Origin: a virus
Direction: 5' to 3' (one strand)
Virus record (IMG/VR): IMGVR_UViG_3300021180_000001
Location: 1 to 54,031 of that record
Length of the DNA stretch: 54,031 nt
Below are positions 36,568 through 43,907 of this stretch, in pieces (the first letter of the stretch is position 1; each line of letters starts with the position of its first letter). Below the pieces are notes generated by a model. It did no database searches and was not told the origin of the DNA. It saw only the letters and a program-made list of their open reading frames with translations. A program made the position numbers and the translations under genes.

Positions 36568-37477
36568 AGAATTAAATGACGGAAGTAATAAAAGGAAAGT
36601 ATTATTTAATCAACAAAATTCTGTAAAATCGTTAATAAAAGACTTTATAGATGCCAGATGGCCTGTTCTGATAGAAGGTCCTACTGGAATAGGTAAGAAT
36701 TATCTTGTAGAAGTTCTTGCGGAAGAAGAATCTAAAAAAATTATCCGAGTAAATTTGAATGTAAATGTTTCTCAGGAAGACTTATGGGGCCAAAATGTCC
36801 TCATTAAAGATGGAGAAGCATCTATTATTAAATTTAAAGATGGACCTGTAGTAAATGCTATTAAGAATGGATATTGGCTTTTATTAGATGAAATAAATGC
36901 TGCATTGCCAGAAGTATTGTTTTCATTACATGCGTTATTAGAAAGAAATAAGAAAGAAATTTATGTTCCAATTTTACAAGATAATTTACAGGTTCACGAA
37001 GAGTTCAGAGTTATAGCAACTATGAATCCATCTGATGAATATTTTGGAACTAGAAGTCTAAATCAGGCATTCTTAAGTAGATTTATGATAGTTGAAATGG
37101 GAATTCCTTCATTATCAGATATGGCCATTATACTAAAAGAATTTTATACAGATAAAGAAATAGAGACGACTGTTTTTGTGTTGACAAAGTTAATAGGGGA
37201 GTTAAATAACTGGAAAATTAAAATGAATATCTCTATTAGAGATTTTGAAAAAGTTCTAGTTTTGTTGAAGACAGATGGATTGTATATATCAGATCACTTA
37301 GCCTCTATATTTAGAGATTATATTAGATTACTTCCAGAAAAAGCTCTAGAAACTTTTAATAAAAATAAATTTGAAAAAAATGAAAAAGAAATGGGAGCTT
37401 TAGGAAAATTCCTAAAAAATCCAGAAAAATATATAAGTTTGATTGAAATGCTTGAAAAATCTATGGAAAAATCATGA
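36554..37477 (+). CDS. MoxR/CobS-like AAA+ ATPase
   Basis: The 307-residue protein has a Walker A GPTGIGKN at 42-49, Walker B WLLLDE at 108-113, a sensor strand VIATMNPS and an SRF arginine-finger region. The Walker A ends in Asn instead of Ser/Thr, which is unusual and may weaken magnesium binding. MoxR-type ATPases work with VWA proteins to remodel or insert cofactors into targets, and the next gene encodes such a partner, overlapping by four bases. AGGAG precedes the ATG. Confidence 0.8.
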   Translation: MVHFEELNDGSNKRKVLFNQQNSVKSLIKDFIDARWPVLIEGPTGIGKNYLVEVLAEEESKKIIRVNLNVNVSQEDLWGQNVLIKDGEASIIKFKDGPVVNAIKNGYWLLLDEINAALPEVLFSLHALLERNKKEIYVPILQDNLQVHEEFRVIATMNPSDEYFGTRSLNQAFLSRFMIVEMGIPSLSDMAIILKEFYTDKEIETTVFVLTKLIGELNNWKIKMNISIRDFEKVLVLLKTDGLYISDHLASIFRDYIRLLPEKALETFNKNKFEKNEKEMGALGKFLKNPEKYISLIEMLEKSMEKS

Positions 37478-38328
37478 ATCCAACTATACTTTTGAAATTA
37501 AGGAAATTATTCCAAGTTAATACAGCACCATTATTATTAGCTGGACAACCACGCGGAAAAACTATCAGCAGTTTTTGTTTAGGAAAGGCTTTAGTTAATT
37601 CTAAAAATATTTATAATAGATTTATAGATAAAACATTAGAAGAAACTTATAAGGTTGTTATATTAATTGATGCAAGTGGTAGCAGAACTAATGGGCATCC
37701 TTCCGAAAAAGATAGTAAACATATAACCAAGCAAATAATAGAAATGTATTATAGTTTAAAAATAATTGTTGGAAAAGAGAATTTAAAAATTTATTTATTT
37801 AATCGAGTAATTGAAGAAGCATCAAAAATATTAGGGATAAAAATATTTTCTTATACAAACATTAGAGAGTTTACTATGGATTTAGGAGTAAAACAAGCAG
37901 AAGAAGCGAATAAAAAATTATGTCATTGGATGATTATGAAAAATGGAAGAGAAGGAGCTAATTGTGGTGGGAATCATGATGGATATGCCTTAGATTTTAT
38001 TTCTAAGCTTATGTGGTGGGGAAGTTTACCGAATAATAGAAAGTTAATTATTCATATTTCCGATGGACGACCTTCTTGTGATTATCCACATTGTGGATTA
38101 CCTGGATGTTTTCAGAGTACTGAAGAATTAGAAATAGATTATAAATATGTTGTTAAAAATTTATTAGAAAATAAGTTTAAATTATGTGGTTTAGGAGTAG
38201 ATAGAGAAATGGATGAATATTATGGAAAGGAAAATTGTGTGGAAACAAGTGAAAAACCTCAGAAAATGTTGGAAGATTTTATAGAATTATTTTCAAGTCA
38301 GATTAAGGAAAATAGGAGAAGTGTATGA
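37474..38328 (+). CDS. VWA-domain partner of the AAA+ ATPase
   Basis: The 284-residue protein has the MIDAS motif DASGS at 66-70, a later conserved region ANCGGNHDGYALDF and HISDGRPSCD. This is the arrangement of CobT-like VWA proteins. The ATGA overlap with the ATPase makes a two-gene module. The phage target is unknown. Confidence 0.75.
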   Translation: MNPTILLKLRKLFQVNTAPLLLAGQPRGKTISSFCLGKALVNSKNIYNRFIDKTLEETYKVVILIDASGSRTNGHPSEKDSKHITKQIIEMYYSLKIIVGKENLKIYLFNRVIEEASKILGIKIFSYTNIREFTMDLGVKQAEEANKKLCHWMIMKNGREGANCGGNHDGYALDFISKLMWWGSLPNNRKLIIHISDGRPSCDYPHCGLPGCFQSTEELEIDYKYVVKNLLENKFKLCGLGVDREMDEYYGKENCVETSEKPQKMLEDFIELFSSQIKENRRSV

Positions 38329-38615
38329 TGAAAATCATAGAATTCCTTTGGGAAGAAGATTCTGAATTATTATGTGTAAAATGCGAAGTTGAAAAAATTG
38401 AAGTTAATTTTAACTTTAGCAAGAAAACAATTGAAGACCGTATTGTTCATAAAAGAGAGGATATAATTGCTCATAGAGAAGAGGGCGTCACAATAGGGCA
38501 ATGGAAGACACTTGTTGAAGATAGAATAAAAAAACTTCTTGAATCAGATGAAGATTTTAGAAATGACCTACTAAAAACTTTGAAAAAGGAACTTTCGAAA
38601 AAAATATCAATATAA
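38325..38615 (+). CDS. Hypothetical helical protein
   Basis: The 96-residue protein overlaps the VWA gene (ATGATG) with AGGAG six bases upstream. It has beta-rich N-terminal and helical C-terminal halves. No family recognised. Confidence 0.6.
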   Translation: MMKIIEFLWEEDSELLCVKCEVEKIEVNFNFSKKTIEDRIVHKREDIIAHREEGVTIGQWKTLVEDRIKKLLESDEDFRNDLLKTLKKELSKKISI

Positions 38616-38620
38616 AGAAT

Positions 38621-38667
38621 AGATGGATAAATTTTTAGATAATGGGATTATTTTATGTGATTCTCCT
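38621..38667 (+). repeat. Leader repeat copy 1 (47 bp)
   Basis: This is the first of three near-identical 47-base units (also 38800-38846 and 39214-39260). Each covers the start codon and first 14-15 codons of a gene. Copy 2 differs at two positions, copy 3 at about four. Confidence 0.9.
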
Positions 38668-38817
38668 CTCCTAGGAAAATTAAATTCTAAAACTGAAAAT
38701 TTGTTATCGTATAGCATGAAAATCATAAAGAGGGATGAATTACATTTGATACCATTTGTGCCGAACGAATATCAGATAGAATGGAAATTAATGGAATACA
38801 GATGGATAAATTTTTAG
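38623..38817 (+). CDS. Leader-family protein 1
   Basis: The 64-residue protein begins MDKFLDNGIILCDSP, the leader shared with the genes at 38802 and 39216. The rest is unrelated to either. Its last codons (RWINF) are produced by reading the next copy of the leader repeat in another frame, so the 3' end was created by that duplication. Confidence 0.6.
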   Translation: MDKFLDNGIILCDSPLLGKLNSKTENLLSYSMKIIKRDELHLIPFVPNEYQIEWKLMEYRWINF

Positions 38818-38846
38818 ATAACGGAATTATTTTATGTGATTCTCCT
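38800..38846 (+). repeat. Leader repeat copy 2 (47 bp)
   Basis: Second copy of the leader unit, two mismatches from copy 1. It covers the start of the gene at 38802 and the stop of the gene ending at 38817. Confidence 0.9.
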
Positions 38847-39200
38847 AAAATTAAAAGGAAGACTTTTTATTTTCATCAAGTTAAACCTTCAGGAATAAAG
38901 GTTATAATAACTTGTCGTAGTCTGGAATTATCAGTTTTTGAATGTGGACATTATGGACATCCTATAACATGGGACAAATTTTATTTCAAAAAAAATGAAG
39001 AAGATGAAAAAGAATATATTTTATGGTGTAAAAATGAATCAGATTTTATAACTATTAAAGAATTTGAAAAAAGATATAATGTTTCTGTAGTGATTGAAAA
39101 TATAGGGCCTGAAGAAAATGTAGAAACTCAGATACCACCTGTTCTGAAATTCCTTCAATTCAGAAATCCAGAAGTTCAGAAATGGGAAAACCCTTATTAA
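38802..39200 (+). CDS. Leader-family protein 2
   Basis: The 132-residue protein starts with the same leader as its neighbours (MDKFLDNGIILCDSP), then a unique alpha/beta body. An in-frame ATG at 38781 would add seven residues, but alignment with the other leader genes favours 38802. The body has Cys and His scattered (CGHYGHPITW) without a clear metal site. Confidence 0.65.
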   Translation: MDKFLDNGIILCDSPKIKRKTFYFHQVKPSGIKVIITCRSLELSVFECGHYGHPITWDKFYFKKNEEDEKEYILWCKNESDFITIKEFEKRYNVSVVIENIGPEENVETQIPPVLKFLQFRNPEVQKWENPY

Positions 39201-39213
39201 ATAAGGAGAGGAT

Positions 39214-39260
39214 AGATGAATAAATTTTTAGATAATGGGATTATTTTGTGTGATACTCCA
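39214..39260 (+). repeat. Leader repeat copy 3 (47 bp)
   Basis: Third copy, about four mismatches from copy 1, at the start of the gene at 39216. Confidence 0.88.
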
Positions 39261-39551
39261 GAAAATATAAGAGATGGAGAATCTATTGATTGTAAAGAAT
39301 ATATAATAGAAAAAGTAGAAATTGAACCTGAAATGAGGATGTTAGGTCTTTCTCAAATGCTACCTGCCTACCTACCATCTGTTGGGCTTGATTTAAGCGA
39401 ATATTCTCTTGAATCTGCTATCCTTGCAATTCAGCAATACAGAAATGAGAAAACTCTTATTAAATCAAGAAGTAGAAAATCTACCACTATTACAGCAGAT
39501 GCTGAAGATAAGATAAGAGTGTTAGGTCTTTCTCAAATGCGAGCGCCTTAG
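39216..39551 (+). CDS. Leader-family protein 3: mosaic of capsid-protein segments
   Basis: The 111-residue protein has a strong AAGGAGAGG site. After the shared leader (MNKFLDNGIILCDTP) it carries VEIEPEMRMLGLSQM (34-48), matching capsid VEIEVEMKMLGLAQI (43-57). Next comes DLSEYSLESAILAIQQYRNE (59-78), matching capsid DLNEGSLEAAIIAIQQFRDQ (162-181). A second copy of the first piece, RVLGLSQM, lies near the C-terminus. The DNA is also clearly similar, so these segments derive from the capsid gene. It is too small to form a capsid fold. It may bind capsid, portal or chaperone, or act as a decoy. Function unknown. Confidence 0.75.
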   Translation: MNKFLDNGIILCDTPENIRDGESIDCKEYIIEKVEIEPEMRMLGLSQMLPAYLPSVGLDLSEYSLESAILAIQQYRNEKTLIKSRSRKSTTITADAEDKIRVLGLSQMRAP

Positions 39552-39562
39552 TAAAAATATGT

Positions 39563-39590
39563 TGATTTTATATCACAATGATATATACTT
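39563..39590 (+). promoter_or_regulatory. Promoter of the 39642 operon
   Basis: TTGATT, a 16-base spacer and TATACT lie in the 90-base gap before the next gene. Confidence 0.5.
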
Positions 39591-39641
39591 CTGTTTTAGT
39601 ATGGTTTGTTTATAGACTAAACAGTAAATAGGTAATTGGTC

Positions 39642-39992
39642 ATGGGTACTGATTATGGTAACAGTAGAGAAGCAAGGATAAATAGACAGAAAGGAAAAAA
39701 AACTGCAATTGAATTGGCAGAAAATTTCATTAAGGAGTTTTCTAAGTTTAAAGAGGAATGGGGACCAAATACTAGGAAAATGATGGGAACATGGTTTTGG
39801 AAAGAAGCGGGATATAATTCCTTGCTCACGTTGGATAAATTAATGGATAATGAAGTAAATGATGTTATGAAACTGGCTTTTAAAAGGAAAATCATGAAAA
39901 TATATGAAATAGGAAAGTATTTATTGAATGATGTGGATAAAGGGTTAAAGAAAAAGGCTGATAAACTTATTGAAAAGATAGAGGGAAAATAA
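39642..39992 (+). CDS. Hypothetical helical basic protein
   Basis: The 116-residue protein starts at the ATG at 39642; a TTG six bases upstream is possible. It has high Lys and long helices (GKKTAIELAENFIKEFSKFK, MKLAFKRKIMKIYEIGKYL). No family recognised. Confidence 0.6.
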   Translation: MGTDYGNSREARINRQKGKKTAIELAENFIKEFSKFKEEWGPNTRKMMGTWFWKEAGYNSLLTLDKLMDNEVNDVMKLAFKRKIMKIYEIGKYLLNDVDKGLKKKADKLIEKIEGK

Positions 39993-39998
39993 ATATTT

Positions 39999-40259
39999 AT
40001 GAGCGAAAATAAAGCAAATGAAAACAAAGAAATATTGAAAAAAAGATTGGTAGAATATTTAAATGAAACCATCAAACAAGTGGAAAATGATGAAACAGAG
40101 TATGTATTGGTATTAAAATCAGTATTAAAAGCAGGTGATAGTTGTATTCATCCTGTAACATGTTTTTTGAGAAACTCAGGTCCAAAAATGATGGCTGCTG
40201 TGATGGGATATCTTGACCTTATGAAGAATGAATTAATAGAACATTTAACTAAAGATTAA
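39999..40259 (+). CDS. Tandem paralogue 1
   Basis: The 86-residue protein contains LVEYLNETIKQVENDETEYVL, HPVTCFL and VMGYLDLMKNELIEHL. The next two genes share this pattern, so the three arose by tandem duplication. The fold seems to be helix-strand-helix. Function unknown. Confidence 0.6.
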   Translation: MSENKANENKEILKKRLVEYLNETIKQVENDETEYVLVLKSVLKAGDSCIHPVTCFLRNSGPKMMAAVMGYLDLMKNELIEHLTKD

Positions 40260-40274
40260 AGAGGAAAATTATTT

Positions 40275-40496
40275 ATGCATGGGAATAAAGAGAGAGTCTT
40301 AGAATATTTAGAGGAAGCTATTAGACAGGTGAAAAATGATGAAGTAGAATATATATTATTATTAAAATCATCTAATAATATTGTTCATCCTACAACATGT
40401 TTTCTTAAAGACACAACTTCGAAAGTTACGACTTCTGTCATGGGGTATCTTGAAATTATGAAAAATGACTTAATAGAATCTTTAATCAAAAACTAA
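40275..40496 (+). CDS. Tandem paralogue 2
   Basis: The 73-residue protein contains VLEYLEEAIRQVKNDEVEYIL, HPTTCFLKD and VMGYLEIMKNDLIESL. It is closely similar to the preceding gene but shorter at the N-terminus. AGAGG precedes the start region. Confidence 0.6.
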   Translation: MHGNKERVLEYLEEAIRQVKNDEVEYILLLKSSNNIVHPTTCFLKDTTSKVTTSVMGYLEIMKNDLIESLIKN

Positions 40497-40511
40497 AGAG
40501 AGGGATTATTT

Positions 40512-40808
40512 ATGATATATGAATTTCTTAAGGCCAAAATGAAAAAAAATGAACTTTTTATGGAAAATAGGAAAAAAGATGCTATAAAAGAGGTTATAAG
40601 TAAACTAGAATCTCTTATGAAAAAAGTTAAAAATAATAAGGTAAAATATGTAGTTATAATTGAAGATAATGATGAAGGAAATTCCGCAGAATTATTTACA
40701 ATTTCATGTAGTAAATTTGACTTGGGTAGTGCAATGGGGTTGATGGATGTATTAAAAAAGAGCATTATGAAAGCTATAAACAAAGGGTCTAAATATGAAA
40801 AAACTTAG
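40512..40808 (+). CDS. Tandem paralogue 3 (diverged)
   Basis: The 98-residue protein keeps LESLMKKVKNNKVKYVVII and AMGLMDVLKKSIMKAI from the two preceding genes but has a new N-terminus. Its 3' end overlaps an echo of the next gene's start (reading MKKLRKDIV before a stop). Confidence 0.55.
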   Translation: MIYEFLKAKMKKNELFMENRKKDAIKEVISKLESLMKKVKNNKVKYVVIIEDNDEGNSAELFTISCSKFDLGSAMGLMDVLKKSIMKAINKGSKYEKT

Positions 40809-40840
40809 AAAAGATATAGTTTAAAGGTAAGGAAAAAGAA

Positions 40841-41128
40841 ATGAAATACCCAAAACTTAGAAAAGATATAGATTGGAAAGAGGAGGATGGCTATATTGTA
40901 CTTTTTCCTATTTGTATTTATCAAAATTCTATTTTAAAAAAAGAACATCCACTCACTGAATTTCCATGCGATAACTGTAATCAACTTTGCTGGCTTACTC
41001 CTAATTCTGAAGAGCTTTCTCGTATTAATCCTGAAATGAAAAAATATTGTCTGACTTGTATGGATAAACTTGGTTTTCTTGATAATGAATTAGAAATTAT
41101 TGAAATATCTGAAAAAGAAGATGAATAG
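40841..41128 (+). CDS. Cysteine-rich putative zinc protein
   Basis: The 95-residue protein has FPCDNCNQLCW (42-52) and YCLTCMDKLGF, two CxxC pairs that could bind zinc. Its start (MKYPKLRKDIDW) is echoed about 55 bases upstream. It has an acidic C-terminus. No family recognised. Confidence 0.6.
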   Translation: MKYPKLRKDIDWKEEDGYIVLFPICIYQNSILKKEHPLTEFPCDNCNQLCWLTPNSEELSRINPEMKKYCLTCMDKLGFLDNELEIIEISEKEDE

Positions 41129-41157
41129 CATTACGGGTGGGGTTATAGTTGGAGCGG

Positions 41158-41183
41158 GAGTAAAAAATAATGGCTTACAAAAA
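41158..41183 (+). repeat. Echo of the 41663 gene start
   Basis: This 26-base stretch is identical to 41651-41676, the leader and first codons of the DUF5681-like gene. Here it runs into a stop after eight codons (MAYKNRGK). A degenerate copy lies at 41381-41410. The copies flank the first two array genes. Confidence 0.8.
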
Positions 41184-41196
41184 TAGAGGTAAATAA

Positions 41197-41376
41197 GTGA
41201 GCTATTATTTTCTTTTTCGCTTTGGTTGTGGTGAAGGAAATTACTTTAGTAATGGTGATGGATATGGAAATGGTTATGGTTATGATAGTGATTTATGGGT
41301 CTATGATGACAATGGCTTTGATAATAACAGTGGTGGTGATAATGGGTATGGAGATGGTGACATAGTATGCGATTAA
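41197..41376 (+). CDS. Array member 1
   Basis: The 59-residue protein uses a GTG start after AGAGGT. It reads MSYYFLFRFGCGEGNYF then GDGYGNGYG repeats and ends DGDIVCD. The stop lies in the ATGCGATTAA junction, but the frame started there (MRLNCSRIKNNDL) is truncated after 13 codons. Confidence 0.6.
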   Translation: MSYYFLFRFGCGEGNYFSNGDGYGNGYGYDSDLWVYDDNGFDNNSGGDNGYGDGDIVCD

Positions 41377-41423
41377 ATTGTTCAAGAATAAAAAATAATG
41401 ATTTATAAAAGGAATATTGGCAT

Positions 41424-41633
41424 ATGCTATTAAATTATTTTGATGGCTTTGAATTTGTCTGGCGTATTGGTTGTGGTTATGACTATAGTGATATTAATTG
41501 GTTTGGCAATGGCTTTGGAAATGGTAGTGGGTATGGATTTCCCTTTAATAGTGGTGATGGTTTTGGGAATGGTGATTATGGAGACGGAATTGGCTATGAC
41601 TGTGATGATATAGTATGCGAAATGGCGATATAA
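41424..41633 (+). CDS. Array member 2
   Basis: The 69-residue protein begins MLLNYFDGFEFVWRIGCG, then GNGFGNGSGYG repeats. It ends CDDIVCEMAI, since its terminal junction is altered (GCGAAATGG). Confidence 0.65.
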   Translation: MLLNYFDGFEFVWRIGCGYDYSDINWFGNGFGNGSGYGFPFNSGDGFGNGDYGDGIGYDCDDIVCEMAI

Positions 41634-41662
41634 TATGCAAAGCCATTCAAGAGTAAAAAATA

Positions 41663-42154
41663 ATGGCTTACAAAAAAGGTGAATCTGGTAATCCTTTAGG
41701 CAGACCTGCTGGCCTTGCTGAAATAAATTGGAAGGCGCTAAAAGCGTGTCCTGAAGTAATGGATGAGTTAATTTCCTTAGCTTTAGATAGAGATGTGGAT
41801 AATAAAATAAGAATAGCTGCCATGAAAGAGGTTTTAGATAGAGGAATGGGTAAATCTATTCAATCTATTAGACTTGAGGATAAAACGGTCCAAGAACCAT
41901 CTAAAATGGCTACGCAGGACTTAGAATTGATGCTTCAAGGTGGAATAGATATTCTTAAAGAACAAATACGCCAACAGGTTAAAAGTGAGATTTTAGGTAG
42001 TCAAATGATTATCGAAAAAAAAAGTATTACATCAGATAATAATGTGGTAAGCTACGAAGGTGATGTAGTTAACATAGAAGTTAACGAAAACGAAATGGGT
42101 GAAATGAAACATAGATTGGAATGTAACTTAACAGAGGAGAATAGTCATGAGTAA
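41663..42154 (+). CDS. DUF5681-like protein (possible small terminase)
   Basis: The 163-residue protein starts MAYKKGESGNPLGRPAGLAE, the KGxSGNPxGRPxG signature of DUF5681 proteins, which often sit near phage terminase genes. A helical region VDNKIRIAAMKEVLDRGMGK follows. If it is the small terminase it is far from the large subunit (51858), which would be unusual. It sits inside the glycine-rich array, and its 5' end has been duplicated upstream. Confidence 0.6.
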   Translation: MAYKKGESGNPLGRPAGLAEINWKALKACPEVMDELISLALDRDVDNKIRIAAMKEVLDRGMGKSIQSIRLEDKTVQEPSKMATQDLELMLQGGIDILKEQIRQQVKSEILGSQMIIEKKSITSDNNVVSYEGDVVNIEVNENEMGEMKHRLECNLTEENSHE

Positions 42155-42425
42155 AGAGATATTTATTGCAGTATTGGATAGAGGATGGGTATTCATTGGA
42201 ATAAGAGAAAAAGAAATTATAGAAGGAAAACACGTATGGAGATTAAAAAATTGTCATTGCATTAGGAGATGGGGAACTACCCAAGGAATTGGAGAAATCA
42301 GTATACATGGTCCTACCAAAGAAACAGTTCTCGATAAATGTAATGATTTAGAAATAGGATACAGGTCAGTTATTTTTTGGATAAAGTGTAATCAGGAGAA
42401 ATGGGAAAATATAATATGCAGTTAA
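42147..42425 (+). CDS. Hypothetical protein at array boundary
   Basis: The 92-residue protein overlaps the previous stop by eight bases. It has a Trp- and Cys-containing alpha/beta pattern (DRGWVFIGIREKEIIEGKHV, CHCIRRWGT). Its last ten bases (ATGCAGTTAA) are also the start of the next array gene. A 22-base piece of its 3' end (42397-42418) recurs at 42658-42679. Confidence 0.6.
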   Translation: MSKEIFIAVLDRGWVFIGIREKEIIEGKHVWRLKNCHCIRRWGTTQGIGEISIHGPTKETVLDKCNDLEIGYRSVIFWIKCNQEKWENIICS

Positions 42426-42601
42426 GCAGTCTAGATGGAAATGGCGGCGGCGACGGATATGATAATGGTGATGGATGGGGTTATGGTTGGAGCGATGGAC
42501 GAGGTCGTGGGGATGGATATAGCAGCGATTATGGCTGTGGTTACGGCAGTCTTTCTGGAAATGGTTATGGAGATGGTTGTGGCGAAATAGTATCCGATTA
42601 G
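42416..42601 (+). CDS. Array member 3
   Basis: The 61-residue protein starts at the ATGCAGTTAA junction (MQLSSLDGNGGGDG). It has GWGYGWSDGRGRGDG and CGYGSLSGNGYGDG repeats and ends CGEIVSD. Its Arg content is higher than in most members. Confidence 0.7.
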   Translation: MQLSSLDGNGGGDGYDNGDGWGYGWSDGRGRGDGYSSDYGCGYGSLSGNGYGDGCGEIVSD

Positions 42602-42676
42602 ATGAAGATAATTTTGCTATGGCCATAGTAATGACTGCTGTGGCTATAGAGCCTGACAGAAATGGAAAAATATAAT

Positions 42677-42940
42677 ATGAATTTAAGCTATTTTAATGGT
42701 TATGGATTTATCGGTGATGGTCGCTTTAGCGATAATAATGGCCATAATGATGGTTATGGCTTTAGTAATGGCGATGGATATGGGGACGGTAGTGGGTGTG
42801 GCGGCGATGGCTATGGTGGTGGTTTTGGATTTGGCTATGACTGCGATGGTTATGGAAATGGAAATGGGTATGGATATGGTTTTAGTAATGGTGATGGATG
42901 GGGTTATGGTATCGGTAATGGACCTGGCACATGCGATTAA
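42677..42940 (+). CDS. Array member 4
   Basis: The 87-residue protein begins MNLSYFNGYGFIGDG and carries many NGDGYGDG-type repeats. It ends GPGTCD in an exact ATGCGATTAA junction. An in-frame ATG 15 bases upstream lies in the duplicated leader. Confidence 0.7.
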   Translation: MNLSYFNGYGFIGDGRFSDNNGHNDGYGFSNGDGYGDGSGCGGDGYGGGFGFGYDCDGYGNGNGYGYGFSNGDGWGYGIGNGPGTCD

Positions 42941-43143
42941 GCAGTTTAGATTATTTTTGTGATTTTCATATTAGTCACGAATATGGAAATGGCTATGGAT
43001 GTGGCAGTGATGGTTATGGATTTATCACTGGTCATGGATATGGCAGTCCTTATGGACCTATTTATGGAGATGGCTATGGAGATGGAAATTTCTATGGCAA
43101 CTGCCTTGGTGATGGGCATGGTAATGGCTTTGGATATATATGA
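42931..43143 (+). CDS. Array member 5
   Basis: The 70-residue protein begins MRLSSLDYFCDFHISHEYG, with a start overlapping member 4 by ten bases. The repeats are YGNGYGCGSDGYG and YGDGYGDGN. It ends GFGYI with an ATGA overlap to the next gene. Confidence 0.7.
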   Translation: MRLSSLDYFCDFHISHEYGNGYGCGSDGYGFITGHGYGSPYGPIYGDGYGDGNFYGNCLGDGHGNGFGYI

Positions 43144-43364
43144 GCTTAAGCAGTTTAGATGAGTGGTTGCTGCATGGATATATTCAATATGGATTTAATA
43201 ATGGTGATGGACATGGTAATGGCAGTGGCTATAGTGGCGATGGCTGGGGTGGTGGTTTTCAATATGGTTTTGGCTGTGATGGTTATGGTTGTAGTTATTT
43301 CTTGGGTAATGGATATGGTTGGGGCAATGGTTGGGATGAAAATGTGGATATATTAAAGGAATGA
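43140..43364 (+). CDS. Array member 6
   Basis: The 74-residue protein begins MSLSSLDEWLLHGYIQYG, coupled by ATGA. It carries GDGHGNGSGYSGDGWGGG and ends DENVDILKE, a charged tail unlike the usual CD. Confidence 0.7.
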   Translation: MSLSSLDEWLLHGYIQYGFNNGDGHGNGSGYSGDGWGGGFQYGFGCDGYGCSYFLGNGYGWGNGWDENVDILKE

Positions 43365-43410
43365 TTACGGAAGTGATTTTGGACATAATATAGGATGATG
43401 GCGACATAGT

Positions 43411-43614
43411 ATGCGATTAGATAGTTTTAGTGATGGCTTTGGTGATGGTTATGGATATGCAAATGGCAATGGATATGGAAACGGTGACGATAATACCTGC
43501 TGTGGATATAAAGATTGTGATGGATATAGATATGGAGATGGTTATGGCAGTGGTAGTGGAAATAACTATGGGTTTAATTGTATAGAGGAAAATAACTTTT
43601 GCTTATGCGATTAA
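43411..43614 (+). CDS. Array member 7
   Basis: The 67-residue protein starts at ATGCGATTAG (MRLDSFSDGFGDGYG). It has a Cys pair (NTCCGYKDCDG) and ends NNFCLCD in an exact junction. Confidence 0.7.
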   Translation: MRLDSFSDGFGDGYGYANGNGYGNGDDNTCCGYKDCDGYRYGDGYGSGSGNNYGFNCIEENNFCLCD

Positions 43615-43907
43615 TCACTTTAGAGGACTGGTTACGGAATGATTATAATAAATATGGATATGGTAATGGCGATGGTTATGGTGGTGGATATAAGAGTAAC
43701 AGTGATTTCATTAATTATGATGGATACGGCGACGGAAGTGATTATGGGTTTGGTGACGGTGATGATGGAGATGGCGACGGCGATGGTTATGGATATTTAA
43801 ATGGTGATGGATATGGATATGGATGTGGTTATAGTTCCCAAGGCAATGGCTGGGGCGATGGAGACGAAACCGGATATGGAACTATATGTGGAACTCTATG
43901 CGATTAA
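43605..43907 (+). CDS. Array member 8
   Basis: The 100-residue protein, the longest member, begins MRLITLEDWLRNDYNKYG. It has a run of DDGDGDGDGYGY and ends CGTLCD in an exact ten-base junction. Confidence 0.7.
   Translation: MRLITLEDWLRNDYNKYGYGNGDGYGGGYKSNSDFINYDGYGDGSDYGFGDGDDGDGDGDGYGYLNGDGYGYGCGYSSQGNGWGDGDETGYGTICGTLCD

Noticed and set aside
38623-38667. Lipoprotein signal in the shared leader (IILC)
   Set aside because: The hydrophobic stretch is far too short and the n-region is acidic.
38621-39260. Diversity-generating retroelement template/variable repeats
   Set aside because: No reverse transcriptase, and the conserved part is at the 5' end rather than showing adenine-directed variation at the 3' end.
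39653-40075. Minus-strand 140-residue ORF
   Set aside because: It is opposite two + strand genes with paralogous support and has no start signal.
42366-43407. Minus-strand His/Asn-rich ORFs opposite the array
   Set aside because: They are the complement of the Gly-Asp-Tyr repeats and lack ribosome-binding sites or conserved ends.
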